Virus record (IMG/VR): IMGVR_UViG_3300042691_042025
Coordinates: 1 to 41,615 of that record
Reading direction: 5' to 3' (one strand)
From: a virus
Length of the DNA: 41,615 nucleotides
Translations under genes and position numbers: made by a program
Part shown: positions 39,801 through 41,615 of the stretch, piece by piece
How the letters are laid out: every line of letters starts with the position of its first letter
Position numbering within the stretch: the first letter of the stretch is position 1
Notes under the pieces: generated by a model
What the model was told of the DNA's origin: nothing
The model's input: only the letters and a program-made list of their open reading frames with translations
Databases searched by the model: none

Positions 39801-40614
39801 GGCGTCGGTCAGCGGAACGGCGCTCCAGCTGCGTGGGTCTTTCGCAGCGAGCGAGAACACGGACGGCTTCTTCGATACGCCCGCTCTGGACTGGACCGAC
39901 GACGAAGATCTGAGTGGACTGACCTACACGCTGAAGCAGCGCGGCAGCCGACTCCTGATCCCCGGCACGAACTTGTCGGATCGGGCGGCAATCGCCGCTA
40001 CCGCGGCCGCACAGGGAGAGTCCTACAACAGCCGGCGAACCTTCATGCTCTACTGCGGGAACGTAGACACGAGCATCGATGGCATCGTGACCCCGGTTCC
40101 GGGCTACTACGCCGCTGCCGCGATTGTGGGCATGATTGCAGAGCTCGCTCCTCAGCAGCCCTTCACGCGCGTCTCCATGACGGGCTTCTCGAAGGTCTAC
40201 GGAACGGACGACACTTTCAGCGAAAACCAGCTGGACACCATCGCGGACGGTGGGCGCTACATCCTCATCAACCAGGCTGGGCGGATTGCCTCGCGGCACC
40301 AGAGATCGACCAAGAGCACGTCCATCGAAGCGCGCGAGCTGTCCATCACCAAGGCGATTGACTTCTTGGCGAAGGGCCTTCGGGCGACGAACCGCGTCTA
40401 CATCGGCCGGTACGTCATCAACCCCGGGTTCATCGACCAGCTGGTAATGTCCAACGAGGGCTACCTGGCCCGCGTTGTTCAGGCAGGCGTAGTGAACTCC
40501 GCGGCGCTCAATGGAGTGCTGCAAGACTCCTCGGCTCCCGACACCGTCTTGATCGAGGTCACCGTCGCTCCTGCCTACCCCTGCAACAAGATCCGCATCA
40601 CGATCGTCTCCTAA
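36877..40614 (+). CDS. Contractile tail sheath protein, unusually long (1245 aa)
   Basis: The N-terminus (RPGVVVVQELRETPAAV) and the C-terminal ~150 residues (FTRVSMTGFSKVYG..., GRYILINQAGRIASRHQ, TNRVYIGRYVINPGF, VAPAYPCNKIRITIVS) carry the conserved sheath pattern. Between them are at least three or four beta-rich inserted units, at roughly 135-225, 421-520, 544-640 and 655-730. These follow a pattern of strand, FT/DFTS, a helix such as LREAVNAINDA, and L-L-S strands. Phage sheaths are often 400-700 residues, so the inserts roughly double the protein and should protrude from the tail. An AGGAG ribosome site precedes the ATG. Codon use is strongly biased as for an abundant protein. Confidence 0.85.
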   Translation: MASENRPGVVVVQELRETPAAVTAPTLNPVVVAPCFQIVSAIDSSGSVNGDAEYTTQRYVQAAVAVTQAEFPDPRNNIDEVNIDETQVGARLLYAGALTTLPRGSHGSTGSAFLAAANDARRAVVIFNSGSTTTFDFGATTRLLNIKANSPTDTSPTVVSLTGAMSAAAVAAALSTVPGIIATAYENGSSFAGSSTNARVVVQSRAFGASSSISITGSALPFLTDGESSALVAGDLYRVEGAGFRGQDDLDGDLTTPWIQFHIGAVPSGPFRLESKSGELFSAEAAPHVFAGSGATIPLRAATATAPGDEFWADGSQVSGAVVTAVEPSRFKLGILDSARSTFDADGVLTSAVYSTVEIATPSALIPFSPVFAYFIANNLVWGSVTPAPEAAVLTGDDSDAIDALPAQLMGAQFSSTIPVLTGGTISFRIVEDGVTLDDVTHTFTAAVGSDLTAAVASLNANPNLAALTFVTGTVGSNKILMISTVKLGADQSVTILPGGSAALHTTFGLAAGDTAAGVDVEYAERASVATASVDEGHPDPVTLTFSITHIDGSEFEWSKAVTGGKASIAAFAEELAGGAAVSGVYKIYFQNSSSLQHLIDMTVDGENLVFTLVRGGNGNDLTVSVPNASRVAFPVGDDGTNLAETGVGADTLNGERLTFTLDSNPQVYEVDFTSNSLREAVNAINDAVGGAVDIASEDGNALVLTSAFAGTASSVDVVNDGAGSILFDSFAAEGAGRPNPSFYVDGDGTAHIGPHVLRNRSTGLPIDLSASGARIYFDYVGLRLDVTASAANPALLTFSDVDTMVAAIGPISTENPLALACFLMLQNTPSQSVSALGIAAVNEAAPMGTTTAHLSALTFLESKDVYAIAPMTDDPFVQQLYSAHAESMSAPEERGERIVFLWQGPPTREMDTSILAGSDARVNGAPNSITLGTTPIEGIATLGLDPAELSFDDSIYLELVVTMLGETNVYKFSVASVSGTALQLRGSFAASENTDGFFDTPALDWTDDEDLSGLTYTLKQRGSRLLIPGTNLSDRAAIAATAAAQGESYNSRRTFMLYCGNVDTSIDGIVTPVPGYYAAAAIVGMIAELAPQQPFTRVSMTGFSKVYGTDDTFSENQLDTIADGGRYILINQAGRIASRHQRSTKSTSIEARELSITKAIDFLAKGLRATNRVYIGRYVINPGFIDQLVMSNEGYLARVVQAGVVNSAALNGVLQDSSAPDTVLIEVTVAPAYPCNKIRITIVS

Positions 40615-40643
40615 CTCCCACCTAGTCTGAACCGGAGATCAAC

Positions 40644-41081
40644 ATGCCTTCCGCCCCTACTTCCAAGGCCGTTCTTGCTGTCCCGTCCGTCGGCGACAAG
40701 TGGCACCTCAAGCGGCTCCATCGTCGCCTTGACAACCGTGACGAGGTCCTCGAGGCCGCACTCCAGCTCATTGAGGAGTGGGACTCCGCGGTCTTTCCGG
40801 TGATCACCAAGGTCGTCGGATTCGATCCTTCCCAGGGGTCTGCTGATAACTCGATTACTGTGTCCATCGGCGGCGTAGATTTTAGCGCAAGCTCTGTCAT
40901 CACGGCGGTGCTCGGAACTACATCCCTGACTGTGACCAAGGATGTAGGCGCTCAAACTCTCGCGCTGACGGGAGTTAACGCAGTTGTTGATGCGGCCGCG
41001 ATCGGTGATCAGCTCATGCTCATGGTTCGGATCGACAACGTCCTGTGTCCTCCCGTCACCATGACCCCAGTTAAGTCGTAA
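40644..41081 (+). CDS. Small tail protein between sheath and tube genes, 145 aa
   Basis: A short N-terminal helical region (WHLKRLHRRLDNRDEVLEAALQLIEEW) is followed by an Ig-like or IPT-like beta domain (VVGFDPSQGSADNSITVSIGGVDFSAS...). The last part is strand-rich. A CCGGAGA ribosome site precedes the ATG. Position between sheath and tube suggests a tail component or chaperone-like accessory, but the family is not recognised. Confidence 0.6.
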   Translation: MPSAPTSKAVLAVPSVGDKWHLKRLHRRLDNRDEVLEAALQLIEEWDSAVFPVITKVVGFDPSQGSADNSITVSIGGVDFSASSVITAVLGTTSLTVTKDVGAQTLALTGVNAVVDAAAIGDQLMLMVRIDNVLCPPVTMTPVKS

Positions 41082-41107
41082 TTCCTCCACATTAGAGGGC
41101 AGCACCT

Positions 41108-41615
41108 ATGGCAACTCTTTCACAGTGGTCCCCCTACGAAGACTTCGTTCAGGGGGGAATGAGCGACGGGAGGTTCATGAGCGGTGCTTACACCGTTCTA
41201 TGCGCCGGCCCGCCTCGCCTTGCCAATGTGGGTGGCCCCGACTTCCTCGGTGCTGCCCTCACTGCTGGCTCAACAGCTGAAGACATGCTGGCCTACCCCA
41301 TCGGGGTGGTCCAGAACTTCAACCTGAGCCACAACATGCAGCTCAACCGGATCTTTGAGCTTGGATCCGTGCGCAGCTACCACATCCCCGGTCGCGTCAT
41401 GGGACAGATCGGGCTTGGGCGTGTGCTGTACCACGGTCCCTCACTGCTCCGAGTGCTGTACGCGTACTACCAGGACATCATCCCGCCCACGTTCGTGAAC
41501 CCGGTCTTCTCGAACATTGGCTCGGCGACGGTGGCGAACCCGCATGACGTGATCATCCCTCCGGGGTATGAGAACATCTTCCTGAACCTCGCCTCTGACT
41601 TGTTCACTCAGCCTG
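41108..41615 (+). CDS. Tail tube-like protein, 3' truncated by window edge
   Basis: The ATG at 41108 follows AGAGGGC, and the frame stays open for 169 codons to the end of the window. It contains YPIGVVQNFNLSHNMQLN, then RIFELGSVRSYHIPGR and GQIGLGRVLYHGPSLLRVL. This succession of strands with an ELGS-type turn is typical of myovirus tail tube proteins, which polymerise inside the sheath. It directly follows the sheath and accessory genes, where a tube gene is expected. The C-terminus is missing. Confidence 0.7.
   Translation, partial: MATLSQWSPYEDFVQGGMSDGRFMSGAYTVLCAGPPRLANVGGPDFLGAALTAGSTAEDMLAYPIGVVQNFNLSHNMQLNRIFELGSVRSYHIPGRVMGQIGLGRVLYHGPSLLRVLYAYYQDIIPPTFVNPVFSNIGSATVANPHDVIIPPGYENIFLNLASDLFTQP

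Noticed and set aside
38803-40524. A 573-codon minus-strand open frame
   Set aside because: It lies wholly antisense to the sheath gene, in a region of strong codon bias that creates long open shadow frames. It has no ribosome site and an Arg/Val/His-rich composition unlike real proteins here.
1-41615. tRNA, rRNA or integrase genes
   Set aside because: Reading by eye I found no cloverleaf with a conserved T-loop sequence, no rRNA-like segment and no recombinase signature. A dedicated RNA scan was not possible.
1-41615. A bacterial chromosome segment with a natural rpoB-rpoC fusion
   Set aside because: The surrounding portal, terminase, capsid, sheath and tube genes place the polymerase inside a phage virion module. 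No ribosomal protein genes (rplJ/rplL/rpsL type) flank it as in bacteria.

Overview
The window is a piece of a large tailed phage of the contractile-tail (myovirus) type, or a prophage or metagenomic contig from one. It holds a nearly continuous plus-strand virion morphogenesis module: portal (2067-4112), terminase large subunit (20681-22405), a probable prohead protease (25268-27160), a repeat-rich acidic scaffold or core protein (27181-28470), a probable decoration protein (30968-31555), the major capsid protein (31579-32709), neck and connector genes, a very large tail sheath protein (36877-40614) and a truncated tail-tube-like protein at the right edge. Genes are tightly packed, often with TAATG, ATGA or GTGA stop/start overlaps. 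No tRNA, rRNA, integrase, transposase or CRISPR array was seen. The host cannot be named from the sequence.

The standout gene is a single 2118-codon reading frame (4869-11225). It encodes a complete bacterial-type multisubunit RNA polymerase core in one chain, with beta followed directly by beta-prime. It keeps the NADFDGD catalytic loop, the GDKxSGRHGNKG motif, the second beta-prime zinc site, the clamp coiled-coil region and the trigger-loop motif MRTFH. The beta-prime N-terminal zinc ribbon and the large lineage-specific inserts are missing. It sits inside the virion module, not in an early region.

Three short minus-strand islands interrupt the module. At 4115-4692 there are two small cysteine-rich, zinc-ribbon-like genes just upstream of the polymerase, next to a dense cluster of RNA hairpins. 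At 19822-20623 there are two unknown genes. At 22441-23571 there are a small Gly/Ala-rich protein and a MerR/excisionase-like DNA-binding protein.

The virion module also shows a repeated design. Many otherwise unrelated proteins contain the tetrapeptide K-x-A-[S/A], often 8-40 residues from the N-terminus. The major capsid protein has it, and the probable protease has it before and after its catalytic region. Three proteins start with the same leader, MDKIAAY. Several carry paired Gly-rich segments separated by a charged linker. My reading is that these are internal or ejected head proteins delivered to the prohead by a leader peptide and trimmed at K-x-A-[S/A] by the phage's own protease. 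A recent duplication of the leader and its upstream DNA is visible as an 83-bp direct repeat (18139-18221 and 18801-18883).
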